Origin: Acephala macrosclerotiorum
Taxonomy: Eukaryota; Ascomycota; Leotiomycetes; Helotiales; Mollisiaceae
Assembly: GCA_014904845.1 (NCBI GenBank)
Contig: MU119317.1
Coordinates: 1,972 to 65,971, forward strand
Length of the DNA: 64,000 nt
Direction: 5' to 3'
Each line of letters starts with the position of its first letter. Within the stretch, counting starts at the first letter, position 1. The translations under genes and the position numbers were made by a program. The notes under the pieces are model-generated. The model searched no databases. It saw only the letters and a program-made list of their open reading frames with translations, and had not been told where the DNA came from. Positions 11,090 through 22,270 of this stretch are shown one piece after another.

Positions 11090-11910
11090 AAACACTTGTC
11101 TTTTCCAGGTCAGCACAGAACACCTCTTCTATGACCCGATCCTCCAAACCTCGAGACCAGTAGAACTGTCCCCCTCTAGTTGATGACTCGGAGGGCAGCC
11201 TTGGTCTCGTCTTACATCTGAATCAACATCAACATCCCTAATCCTCACAACCCTCCGCACTGAGCCGCCCCCCCCTCCACTCTAGTGCTACGCAAGGCTT
11301 CATCGGCATTACCTTCACCAAATTGAATGCCCTCGATCGCAACCGGTCCTTTCATCTGTCGAAACTTCCCCTCGCCAAACAACACAACAGTCTCCAAGGA
11401 ATCAAGCAATTCCAAATAGCAATAATCCATAATAACGATATCCCCAAACTCGCTCCATATCCACCCATATTGAAAGAGAGCACAAATCTTCCTATCTTTA
11501 CGCAAAGCCAAACTCCGAATAGCAGCTAAATTTTTCGCAGGTGCGGTCTTCAGGAATTGAGAAAAGCTTCGACATGGTGTATTCATGGAGGATAGGTGAG
11601 GGAGGACGATGGCATCGATCTCAGCATTGTATCTTACGCCGTGTCTCTTCGCTGTGTACCGTCACCGAAGTCTCTGTAGAGGCCTTGAATAGTATCTGAT
11701 AGCGAGGGAGGAACTCGCGTTGGGACATCTTGTCGATTTGAAGGATTGCGGGACTCCATGTGAGACGGCCGTCAGGGCCGGGAAGTATGACTAGGCCATT
11801 CCGTCAGCTGTGATTTAGATGCATCGTAGTTGGATGGTTTGCTCGAAGATGAGTAGTTTAATTTCAGTAGGAAGGTTAGTGAATCGAAGGAAGGATAGTA
11901 ATGAGGAGGT
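11090..11910 (-). pseudogene. Decayed 2EXR paralogue
   Basis: Read on the minus strand, the pieces line up in order with the intact 2EXR gene next door. FTNLPTEIKLLIFEQTIQ followed by LRCI lies at about 11890-11820, MSQREFLPRYQILFK at about 11740-11690, NLAAIRSLALRKDRKICAL at about 11540-11480, and YWSRGLEDRVIEE at about 11160-11115. They are not in one frame. A stop follows LRCI directly, further stops fall near 11630, and the frame shifts in or beside a run of 8-9 G (C on the plus strand, near 11266-11275). The corresponding blocks of the intact gene are FPNLPDEIKLQIWEHTI, SRKEFLPRYQIMF and WRWSRGLEECIVEE. This looks like a tandem duplicate that lost function. Sequencing error at the homopolymer could explain one break but not the stops. 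Confidence 0.78.
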
Positions 11911-14900
11911 TGATGTAGGTAGTAGGGATGTAGGAGGAGATAGCCAGGGACGAAGTTTTAGCGTCCCGATTGTAGCTGAATTGAAACACAATAGTGTGAT
12001 GAATGCGACTCGTACCTTACGGAAAAGACTAGAAGAAATATATCAGGCAATTTTTGAACTGCACAAAGTACGTGCTGCGCTGGTACGCCATCGTCATTAT
12101 CGGACATGCGTCCCAAAGTTAGAATACACTTGTACCAAACCAACATGAACTTTAAACGAATTCAGAACCTGGTTCAGAGTGAATCGAGAGCTGTACAGAA
12201 ACAATCCAACGTGCTGAAATGAAAACATGTGATTCTCCAGATAGTCGACTGTCCCAAAAGTCATTCTCCGACGCCTCAATTTCTAGTTCGAGAAGACTTC
12301 TGGATAAAAGTTTCTGCAGAAGTCTAGCCGAAGCTTTTCGGAACTTTTAGCGGCTGGGGCGTACCTTAGCTGAAGTCTTTCTCCTTCGACTTTGTACTTC
12401 CCCAGGCATGTCGACAATGAAGAAAGGGCCTTGACCTCTCTGACGCGTCTATCGTCTCAACACTCGACGAGATCGAGATGAAGTGTTCCTCAACCGCCAG
12501 ACAGGCTTCTAGAACGCGAATATGCGTGAAGACCAATCTCTTCAAATCAAGGCCAGACCATGTGCAAAGCACGCGCAAAGACTCAAGGTTCATCCCAAGA
12601 ACTCTGCAGGATTACGATAGATGATATAACAACAAACATTCCAAAGCTGACAGTGCAGACGGGATAGAGGATTTTAAACGTGTTCTGTGCATTCCGGCGC
12701 ACTGGCGACCTTCCCGTGTCCGTATGTTTCGTTCGGTTTTGATATCTGATATATCGCTTCCTGCCGCAGATCTCGCTCGGCACCCAGACCTCAAGTTTCT
12801 TTTTCCCTTCCGCGCTGTCAAACTGTCAACTCTGGCAGTGGCAGAATCCCAACTCCACCAATTATTGGAGTCGAGCAGCCGCGTTTTATGTCTTCAGAAA
12901 GTTTTGATACGCGTCAACCCCCTCAAAACTGTTGCATCTCCATTCCAGCATAGCGTAGAAAGAGGGCACAGGCATCTTCGGGACCTCACGACGATCAAAC
13001 CGATTCAAACTATTAGCGGAAGGGACGCTATTGACCAGGGCTCTTCCTGGTCAACATGGCCCTGGCACGTGTTTTGACCGCAACCTCATCTCCGAAACAC
13101 CCTTGCCTGATGCCAGGGAGCCAAAATTGGCGAATCGAAGGTGGAAAAAAGAAAGTTCGATAGAGATGCAAGACGCAGGAGGATGGATGAGGGGAGGAAA
13201 GAATTTTACGCGCGTCGAAGCTTCATCGTCGTCGTCGGCTCCCCATTCTCGTTTCTCGAAACTGAAAACCAACAGATCGACATCTTGCTGAGGAATTGAG
13301 AGAGAAAGACACGATGCTAAAAATGCAACATTCAAATCCAAACATAGAGCCGGCACAATTGGTCAGCGGTCGATCGACCAAGCAGATGCGGTCGTGGTTG
13401 TCGAAATCGTTCATGCATAACACAAAGTGCATGACCACGCATAAGAGTCGAATTCTGTTCTTAAGGTGAGCTAAATAAAAACAGAACATGCGGTTTCTAT
13501 TTCTCTCCCACTTTCACTTGTCCCATGGCTGACCAATTTCTATGAATGAATGGCATTGAAGTGTGGTGCTTTGCATGATAGTGCGGGGCAGAGAGGTTGT
13601 TTCCTGAAGGTTTTGAGCGTTGTGGTCGCGGGACTTATGAGGGATCAACGAAGTATTAGATGAACTTGGTAGCCTTTTCGAGATGTCGTTGATATCATGA
13701 CGCTATTTGAGGAACGGTAGTTCTAGTTTAGTTCTGTTTCCCATGTGTGAGTCCCCGGGACCCGAAGCTTGAATTCTTGAAAGTTTGTCAGGGCCTTCAT
13801 GTTATCCTCAGTTGCAAAGTTTGGTACCCGGGACGGACAGATGTCCATGCACAAACCCAAACACAGATGTAGAAGATATGCAGATTGAAGGCGGCTCTTC
13901 ATTGGAGGATTGGCGCGCTTGTACTATCAATATCATTAGAGTTCTAACCTTACCGCATTAATGATATCTCTCGACGCTGTTTCTGTCTGTCTGCACTTCA
14001 CCCAAGTCACCACGGCTTCATTTCCCAATTCCCATTTCCCATGTCCCAGGACGTGGTGCTAGACTGAAGAGGGCAGCGCGTCGCCGCGTTCTTCGGCTCG
14101 GAGCCAATCAGGGTAGCTCACCGGCTCGAACAGCTCGGAAATATTCTGGCCCTCACTCACCACCTCTCTCGACGCCGGTCTCAGAAACCCGGACAGCTTG
14201 AGGCCTCTCTACCCACCCGCCTGCGACCTCAAACACAAAGATCACAATCGCATGCCGTGCACCAAATGAGCGTCGTCTTCTCATGATGTGTGTTCTCCAG
14301 CGTCACCTCACTTTCCCAGCATCGAGGGAACAGTAAAATTATACGTCCCTCGCGACTTATGCTGGCCAATCCTTGGGGCGTTCGTTGTGGTTGCGTTGTT
14401 TCGAAACCTACTTGGGATTCGCACTTAAATTTGCAGCTTACAAGCCTCACAGGCCACCCCCTGCTCAAGCACCTGGCCTTTCCTCACTGGGACTGGTGCC
14501 ACTCGCAAAACAGCTGGTCGTGCCTGCCCGCCACTGCTCGTCCCTGCCTCCTCTGAAGCCGCACCCTTTCCGCCCTTTCAGCGTCCACGCCAGGTCTGTC
14601 CTCGCTGCTCATCAGTGCTGACACTGCTGCAGTGCCCTGCCACCCGACCACCGCCCAGCCGCTCGCTCTCTCTTCTTCCTAATTGTCACCACCACCACGC
14701 TCCTTCAACAATAACAACAACAACACCAGAGTCACTCGTTTAGATCTTCACTTCGTCGTTGCCAGCCTTCACGGTCTTCGTGATAGCCCGGCTTTTTTGG
14801 TTAGGAGGAGAGACGGGATTTTTTTGTTTACGCCGTCGCCCAACGTGGAGAAGATCAACAGCGCGAAAGAGGATCTGGGCTTGGGTAGTTCGGTGCGCGT

Positions 14901-15059
14901 AAATGACTTGAGGGCGGACAACAAAAACGAAATATGAGGGAGGATAACCCGGGAAGTGCCCACGACAACACCACCACGATACATCGCTCGTCTGCCAACA
15001 ATAATAATGCGAGTGTCGTCGAGATAACACCGCCGTCCGAATCGTCTCCAAGTCCGACA
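11911..15059. other. Long gene-poor region and putative leader of the SH3 gene
   Basis: Over 3 kb I find no frame that resembles a protein family or splices into one. The right end (about 14450-15059) is rich in CT and CA/AAC repeats, typical of a long fungal 5' untranslated region. It contains an open frame from an ATG at 14934 that runs in frame into the SH3 gene. The remainder has ordinary base composition and no AT-rich mutation, so it is not a decayed repeat of the 49-62 kb type. Confidence 0.4.
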
Positions 15060-17014
15060 ATGGCAGCCAGCAGGCAGAGGGGCTCGAGCAAACGAAAACA
15101 GAGGTCAATGGGTCTCAACACCAGGACGGCTCTGCTGTCACTTCTCGCGACAGCACCGGGGACAATGGCAGAGAATTGCATATCGCTCGCGAGCTCGACT
15201 CAATGCTCTGCGTTCAGTTCAGCTTCAATCTCGACCGACAGTACCTTGGTCGGGTTTTTGTAAGTCTTCGCCCTCAATTTCCGCGATCCAATTGTCGACC
15301 AATCACTGATCTCACCACTCTCTAGTCCGTTCCTACAATATGTTTCGGATACCAAGAGCTTCGATGAGCAGCTCGCTACGTACGTGTCGACGAGCTACGT
15401 GCAAGAGAAGTGTGTATTATCGCGACCCTCATTATCGACGCTTCTAATGCAACATGCAGGTACCAAACACTTCTTGGCTGCGGCGGTATCAGTCTTACAA
15501 ACACCACAAACCTTTATGCCCGTTTCACCACTACCGTAATATGTAATTCTATAATACAAAATTCGCGAACAAACTGCAGCTTGTCGACCGCGGCCTCTCG
15601 ACCTGTCTGTGCTGACACATGTGTATGTACATATTCCGGACCCCGATGGCACCGCGCTAACAAGACCCAGGCTCAAAATGCTGAGAGTGAAGCAATAATC
15701 ATCGCCAACAGTGCGCTGTGCATAAATCCAGGCAGTAATGCCGACTCCCAGATCAGAGCAGATTTCACGGACTGCGCGCTGCCGGCGGAATCATTAACCG
15801 GTACCTGCATTGAAGGTGCCACAAATGAGCCAAACAATTGCGGGTTCGGAAATAGTACGATTGGCTTATGTCAATATTGTGGTTCGGGAGGAGAGAACAG
15901 TACAGACACGTGCTGTTACAACTCTCAAGCCCAGACACGATGCGCCGGTGTTGTGCTACCAACGATTACTGCATTTATGACATTTACGACAAGTTCACCA
16001 ACCGCTTCGGCAACTTCTTCTTCAACTCCCTCGGGAACTGCCGGTGCATCCAATTCTAACAAGGGATTATCTGGAGGCGCTATCGCTGGGATTGTTATTG
16101 GATCCATTGTAGGAGCTGCTCTGATTGCAGGACTCGTTATACTCCTGATAATGTGCATCCGACGAAGACGTGGAAGTCAGAATGGCAGCGTTTTCAACCA
16201 ACCATCTCCAGCACGGAAAGGGCTTCAAACTGGAATGGCCTACAATCCGGTAGGAACGACTACGACACCAGAAGGATATGAAGTACTTCCAGGGGGCCGT
16301 ATTGCACGTATGTCCGCGTTGGAGGGCCATTCTGGAGACTCGCCGCCTCGAGGCGAACTGGGAGCGATAGGCGCTGGAGCAGCTGCAGGTGCGGCGGCCG
16401 GATATGCAGGTGGACGACGAAGGAACCATGAGCAGTCGTCTTCAGACGAGTATAGTCCGGTCTCTCATCAGGGCGGCGTGCTACGACCTCCTCCCACAGG
16501 TCGAAGAGCTGGATCCCTGTCAAGTAATTCGGCGCTGGGTATCGAAGACCCTCAATCGCCGCATTCGGGAAGTGGTGGAGATATGTCGTCACCACAAGGA
16601 GTTGCAAGTCAACAATCCGAGCAATTGCCGTTCTTCAAGGACTACTACTCACAGGATGAGATCCATCCAGGTGACAAAGTTGCTACGCTATGGGCCTACC
16701 AGCCAAGAGCAAGCGACGAGTTCTCATTGGAGAGAGGGGACATGCTCAAAGTTGTGGGCATCTGGGATGATGGCTGGGCAACTGGAGTGATGATTGACGA
16801 GCGAGCAGACGATTGGGACACGAAACGGAATGCTCAACGAGATAGCGGTGTTTCCAATACATCCGGCCGGAGGGACGAATCGCCAGCAGCGAGTGGAGAG
16901 ATCAAAGCATTCCCACTGGTTTGCGTTTGTCTACCAGATCACTGGAGGAAAACAATAGAAGGGGACGGATCGACGGAGACTGGTTCCAGTGCTCCTCACG
17001 GTACTGGATCATGA
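15060..17014 (+). CDS. Single-pass membrane protein with a C-terminal SH3 domain (Fus1-like architecture)
   Basis: Exons 15060-15259, 15326-15409 and 15460-17014 give 612 residues. A hydrophobic, signal-like stretch (RTALLSLLATAPGTMA) precedes a Cys-rich, Ser/Thr-rich extracellular region of about 240 residues with several N-glycosylation sequons. One transmembrane helix follows at about 300-328 (AIAGIVIGSIVGAALIAGLV), ending in RRRR. The cytoplasmic part is Pro/Ser/Gly-rich and ends in an SH3 domain at about 490-600 (KVATLWAYQPRASDEFSLER, GDMLKVVGIWDDGWATGV, PLVCVCL), with an Arg/Asp/Ser insert inside the domain. The layout resembles yeast Fus1 and other fungal polarity or fusion membrane proteins, but orthology is not shown. 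The start is uncertain: an in-frame ATG at 14934 would add 42 residues, and one at 15108 would give the tightest signal peptide. The ATG at 15060 has a strong ACAATGGC context. Confidence 0.85.
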
Positions 17015-18116
17015 CCTGCGGATTAATGTCCTTTTGCTTTCTTGTTTCTATGGCCTCACGATGGTGTTCTTCCGGATTTCGGCGTTGTGGTTCACGGATA
17101 TATCTCTTTTGTCGATTAGCACCACACCTACGCCTCGTCTACACCGACTCGGCTGCCACACCAACCTTATTCAACGACTAGCGCCATCGACTACTCCAGC
17201 GTACCCACCTCTCGGCACCAGCACATCTTTTTCAACTACCTTTCACGCCTGTTACGTTCTAGATTACGTTCTCTGCATAGCATCGCATGGCATATACATT
17301 ACTGGCTGTCCTTCGGCTTATTAGTCGTTTGAGGGATTCAACAGCAACCTAATCAGATTCACGACAATGACAGCGTCCGCGCATGTTTTGTTTGGATTCA
17401 GACTCTAAATAACTTACTACTACTTTTCCTTTTCTATATACCCAAATTCTTGTATTGATGTTGCAGCGCTTGGGCGATGGCCAGGGGACGAGCTTTTTGA
17501 TTGCATATTTTTGGTGTGGAGCTTAGATGGTGGATGAAGTTTTAACGAGGCTTGAATTGAAGAGAATATGTTTATATAGGGTCTTTTGATGAGGATCATG
17601 AGAGAGTTGAGGTGAGAGGTGGAGAGGAAGCGAGTAATTGGTTATGCTAAGAGGGTTTATAGATAGGTAGGATAGGAAGTGGAATGCAGATGTTAAAATA
17701 TGGAATTTTGTGTGCGTGTTTCGGTGATTTGTATGACTTGAGGAATTGGTGCGGTTTGAAGTGAACCAAGTTGGAATCTCTGTTTTCATCAGAATGACTT
17801 GGGATACCTTGGTTACTAACGCGGCTTAATACGTTGTTGAGAATGGAATGTCTGTTTACTTCTGGAAGACTGTAACTTTTTGAGTCACTGGTGCAATTAG
17901 GGCAATATGAAGTCAAGCTCAACGCAAATCCAGTTTTTGAATAGCAAAGCAAAGCAAGTTGCTGCTTCTATGATCTATAACTATAACGCCCATTATTAAC
18001 GCCAGAGAAAGCAGAATAAGGGGTATCCAATACTAGGGAGAGATGTCGAGGCGAAACATTCTTATCTGTTTTGTCTCGAGGATCACTCCCCCTTTTTCTC
18101 TCTCGCTCGCTTTCCT
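17015..18116. other. Convergent 3' region between the SH3 gene and GMP synthase
   Basis: About 1.1 kb separates the two stop codons. The right half leans AT-rich and carries no supported coding sequence. It presumably holds both 3' untranslated regions. Confidence 0.4.
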
Positions 18117-19804
18117 CTACTCCATCTCAATCGTTCCCGGTGGCTTGGTAGTCAAATCATAAACCACCCTACACACGCCATCTACTTCGTTGCAGATTCT
18201 GGTCGAGACTCTCTCCAAGAAATCCCAATCAAAACGGAAAATGTTGGCGGTCATGAAATCAGTCGTCTGCACAGCACGCAACGAGATCACTTGTTGATGC
18301 ACCCGTTTATCGCCCATGACACCAACTGCCTTAACCGGCAACAACGCAGCGAAAGCTTGGGAGATTTGATCGTACAAGCCGGCTTTTCGGATCTCTTCAA
18401 TGAAGATATAATCTGCTTTTCGGGCAATGGCGACTTGATCCCTAGTCACCTCCCCAAGGACGCGGATAGCGATTCCAGGACCAGGGAAAGGATGACGCAT
18501 AACGAGATCATGCGGGATGCCTAGTTGACGTCCTAGTTCTCGAACCTCGTCTTTAAATAACTCCCGCAAGGGTTCGATAAGTTTTAAGCCTTGGCCGTTC
18601 ATCATTCGTTCTGGGAGTCCGCCGACGTTGTGGTGTGTTTTTATGGTTGCGGAGGGACCTTTGAAGGAGATGGATTCGATTACATCTGGGTATAGTGTTC
18701 CTTGGAGGAACCATTCGATACGTCCTGCATTGGGAGAGTTCTCGGCTTCTTTTTCGATCTTGAGAGCTTCGGCTTCGAAGACATCGATGAATTTCCCGCC
18801 GATGAACTTTCGCTTTGCTTCCGGGTTGTCGGTTATTCCTTTTAGGCCGTCGAGGAATTCATCAGAGGCGTCAACGACGGTGAGGTTTATGCCGAGATGT
18901 TTGGTTAGGGTTTCTTTAACTTGTTCGCATTCGTAGAGGCGCATGCAGCCGTTATCAACGAGGACGGCGTGGAAGCGGTCTCCAATCGCTTCGTGCATGA
19001 GTTTTGCGGCGACGGTGGAATCGACTCCTCCACTGACAGCACCGAGGACTTGTCCTTTTTCTCCTACCAAGGCGCGGATTCTGGCGATTTCTTTGTCGAC
19101 GAATTTTGCCATGGTCCAGTTTTGTTTGGCGCCGCAGATATCGACGGCGAAGTTCTCGAGGAGCTTGATTCCTCGGGGTGTGTGGGTGACTTCGGGGTGG
19201 AATTGGATGCCGTAGATGGGCTTGGTCTCGTGGGCAATGCCTGCTTGGGGAGAGTTCTTGCTTGTAGCAATGATGTGGAAGTTCGGAGGCAGAGCACCTA
19301 GTTTATCGCCGTGGGACATCCAGACCTTCAAATCGTCCTCCAGTCCCTTGAATAGCTTGTCGACATGACCATCGACTCTCTGCGCTTGCAAATCTGCGTG
19401 TCCGTATTCGCGCTCAGTTCCCGCCACCACGTTCTTTCCATGATGCCATGCAATCTCTTGCAGACCATAACATATTCCAAGAATCGGGACACCGAGTTCG
19501 AAGATGGCGGGGTCGACGTGCGGTGCGTCTGCTTCGTACACAGAGTATGGGCCTCCTGAGAGGATAATGCCTTTGGGTTTCCAGGAAAGGTCGGCAAGCT
19601 TTTGGGTGCACGGGAGCATCTCAGAGTAGACGTTGAGCTCGCGCAAACGTCTTGTAATCAAGTGAGTGTATTGAGAACTATAAAATTGTCAGAATTGAAA
19701 CGCGTCTTTGGGGGCATGCGATTCATAACTGACCCAAAGTCCAAGGTGAGGATGGTGTCGAAAGTCTTGTGTGGCTCGTCCACAATGTCACCATTGGTAG
19801 CCAT
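18117..19804 (-). CDS. GUA1: GMP synthase (glutamine-hydrolysing)
   Basis: Exons 19804-19734 and 19677-18117 around a 56-nt intron encode 543 residues, the usual length for the fused eukaryotic/bacterial enzyme. The N-terminal glutamine amidotransferase domain has GICYGLQE with the catalytic Cys at residue 93 and the His/Glu pair in [11 protein letters not shown]. The ATP pyrophosphatase domain carries the P-loop [16 protein letters not shown]. The C-terminal dimerisation domain ends in [11 protein letters not shown], the signature that closes GuaA proteins and binds XMP. The enzyme converts XMP to GMP with ATP and glutamine, the last step of de novo guanine nucleotide synthesis in the cytosol. 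All catalytic residues are present. It is divergent from BCP1 across 233 bases. Confidence 0.97.
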
Positions 19805-20037
19805 TTTGAATGATTGTTGGAAAGAGAGACCCTGAGGGGTAGAAATGAAGTGAAAACCTGGGGAGTTGTGACCCTGCCCAAAAATAGGAGGGGTTATAAA
19901 AATGGTGGGGTCAAAAGAAAAAATTCAAGGGCGTCGAGAAACTACGCTAAGATAAGCGAAGCGAAGCACGATAAGGATTATTCTCGAGAAATTTCAACTT
20001 CTGTAGGAAGAGTACGACGATACACAGAACATCGACA

Positions 20038-20961
20038 ATGGTCAGAAAGAGGATACGAGACCCAGACCCAGAAGTCCTCCCGGAGGCACCAGCTCAAGGG
20101 GCCGACAATGATAGTGGCAGCGACGACGTAGGTTCTGCCAGCTTGGCTTCCGCGCAATTTCTAACCCCGCCATAGGATGTGGACATGGTCAATGTTGAAT
20201 TCGAATGGTTCAACTTCAAGCCCGACATTGACTTTCATGGAGTCAAGAGCTTAATCAGACAGTTACTGGATGTCGATTCGCAGTTATTCGATGTCTCAGG
20301 GCTGGCAGATCTCATTCTATCGCAAACCACACTCGGATCGACGGTGAAGGTCGACGGCGAAGAAACAGACCCATACGCATTTCTCACTATCCTCAACCTT
20401 CGCGAACATGAGGAGAAGAAAGTGATCAAGGACCTGACCGAATACATTGTCACAAAGGCAAAGTCGGAACCTACACTCAAACCAATCGCCGACCTCCTCT
20501 TGTCCTCCGCGGAAGTTGGACTCATTCTTGCAGAACGTTTAATCAACGTCCCAAGTGAGATTGCGCCACCAATGTATTCAATGTTGATTGATGAGATTGA
20601 GGCGGCGGTGGAAGACAAGGAGCCTTACGAATTCACACATTACCTCATTCTCTCCAAGACGTATCACGAGATCGCGTCAGCACTTGATCAGGAAGAAGCA
20701 CCGAAGTCGAAAAAGAATAAAGCAAGCAAGGGAAGCAAGGAGATATTCTACTTCCATCCAGAAGATGAAGTTTTGCAGAAGCATGCACTTGCATTTGGAA
20801 ATTATGAGTACACCAAGGATGAGGGAGAAGGAATGGCGGACAGCAAAAGAGCGTTTTCAGAGATGGGTGTCAAGCCGCAAGGATCCATGCTTTTGATTGA
20901 GGCAGCGAAGTTTGAGGGAGCTGTCAAGGCTATCAGCGAGTATTTGAGTCCACCGCAATAA
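20038..20961 (+). CDS. BCP1: BCP1 / BCCIP-family nuclear protein
   Basis: Exons 20038-20127 and 20176-20961 with a 48-nt intron give 291 residues. The start MVRKRIRDPDPEV leads to an acidic stretch ending GSDDDVDM, then VNVEFEWFNFKPDIDFHGVK, which opens the BCIP domain. Other family blocks are GLADLILSQTTLGSTVK, LINVPSEIAPPMYSMLIDEI and YFHPEDEVLQKHA. Yeast Bcp1 works in nuclear export of the PI4P 5-kinase Mss4 and as a chaperone for ribosomal protein Rpl23. The human relative BCCIP binds BRCA2 and p21. Length and motifs fit an intact orthologue. Its stop lies only 37 bases from the chorismate mutase stop on the other strand, so the two transcripts probably overlap at their 3' ends. Confidence 0.93.
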
Positions 20962-20998
20962 ACCTCTAGTAATCTGAACCCAATATCAACTTCCATTT

Positions 20999-21842
20999 CT
21001 ATTCGCTGGGTTCGAGTCTCTGCATCAAGTACTCGACCTCAACCTCCTTTGTAAGTGGAATGACAAAGTCCTTGTACATTGTGACAACTGCATCTACGTT
21101 GATCTTTCCAGGTCCCTCTGCACCAACGGCTGGATCCTGGCCGTATGTCGTGGCCTTCAAACGTAATCTGTCTAACACCTGCTGCTCAACCTTCGCATTG
21201 GTGATGGCAACATCGATCCCCTTTCGATCCCCGTCTTGGATTAACTTGGTGAATCTCTCCGTCTCGGTCTGGAACTTTGACTCAGCTACGAACTTGCCAA
21301 AGTGGATTCTTCGAGAGATAGCTTGCAAGCAGTTGATGTCGGCCGTTGCTGATGAACCGTAATTCTCTTCCGTCTCACCACGGTCCCCGTGCCCATAGTT
21401 AGCGCAGGCTCCGGGAAGGAAGTGCTCGATATAACTCTTCTTGATCTTTTCGTTGACATTGACATCATTCTTGTGAAGAATCTTGGGATAGTGAAGAGGT
21501 TTGAGAATTGGTTTGGCGACGGCATCTGGGAAGAAAGGGTACTCGTCGGGAGACTGGAAGCGGCGGATCATGGAGTCAAGCTCTTCACGCTTGTACAACA
21601 GCCAGTCCAAGAAGCTTAGCTTGCTATTCGGGATATCAATTGCGCCGGCTTTGTAGATGGTGCCGTTGAATGGAAATTGTACTCGCTCAATCAAGTGAAA
21701 GATGATCGAATCCTCCATTCGACTTTGATGAGATGTCAGAAATCGGTTCGAAATGGGACAATGACACTTACACGAGCTGTACTCGAATATGATTGAGATC
21801 CAAAGCCTTGGAGCGATCGGACAGGTCGATTACAGCATCCAT
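20999..21842 (-). CDS. ARO7: Chorismate mutase (AroQ, eukaryotic allosteric type)
   Basis: Exons 21842-21772 and 21722-20999, separated by a 49-nt intron, give 264 residues, close to the 256 of yeast Aro7. The N-terminal segment [20 protein letters not shown] is followed by [33 protein letters not shown] then lies in the region that binds tryptophan and tyrosine effectors in the yeast enzyme. [17 protein letters not shown] supplies active-site Arg and Lys residues, and the protein ends in [12 protein letters not shown]. It turns chorismate into prephenate, the branch to phenylalanine and tyrosine in the cytosol. No secretion signal is present, so this is the housekeeping enzyme rather than a secreted effector mutase of the kind known in some plant pathogens. 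Confidence 0.96.
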
Positions 21843-22270
21843 GTCGACGGTAATGGCGGGGAGGTGGGGTAAGCTCGAGAAAAAGTGAGAATGCAAACAA
21901 ACTCCTAGCTAAAAAGGAGAACTTTTAAATACAGCAGTAAAGAATTACCGGGCAGACGACAAGTACTACACAATGCCGCCACATACAACCTCTGTGTATC
22001 CTCTAGTTCTTTGTCCTAGGTGAGAAGTCACAAATCTGATGAAGCGTTAACCTCTTTTGGCATCCTCGGGCCGATGCGGCCGCTTCCAGCAAGGTACACT
22101 CAGCCACAAGTGTGGCTTTCGGGAAGCTAGCATCATCGTCGTTCACACGACCAAGATAAACAAGACATCGAGAATTTGCCGCCATTATCCGCAACAAGCG
22201 TCTCAAAGATAGCAACAACGCCAATCGATTTATTTGAATTACATGCTTTGCTCACGGTGAAAGAGGACGT
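21843..22270. other. Divergent promoter region of ARO7 and MDV1
   Basis: This 428-base space separates the divergent starts of chorismate mutase and MDV1. A 73-codon frame on the minus strand shows no family resemblance and probably arises by chance. I see no perfect TGASTCA (Gcn4/Cpc1) site in it. Confidence 0.45.

Noticed and set aside
12366..13489. Overlapping frames of 60-117 codons between the 2EXR relic and the SH3 gene
   Set aside because: None resembles a protein family, they overlap on both strands, and no splice pattern joins them.
22003..22224. 73-codon minus-strand frame between ARO7 and MDV1
   Set aside because: It lies in a divergent promoter and has no resemblance to known proteins.
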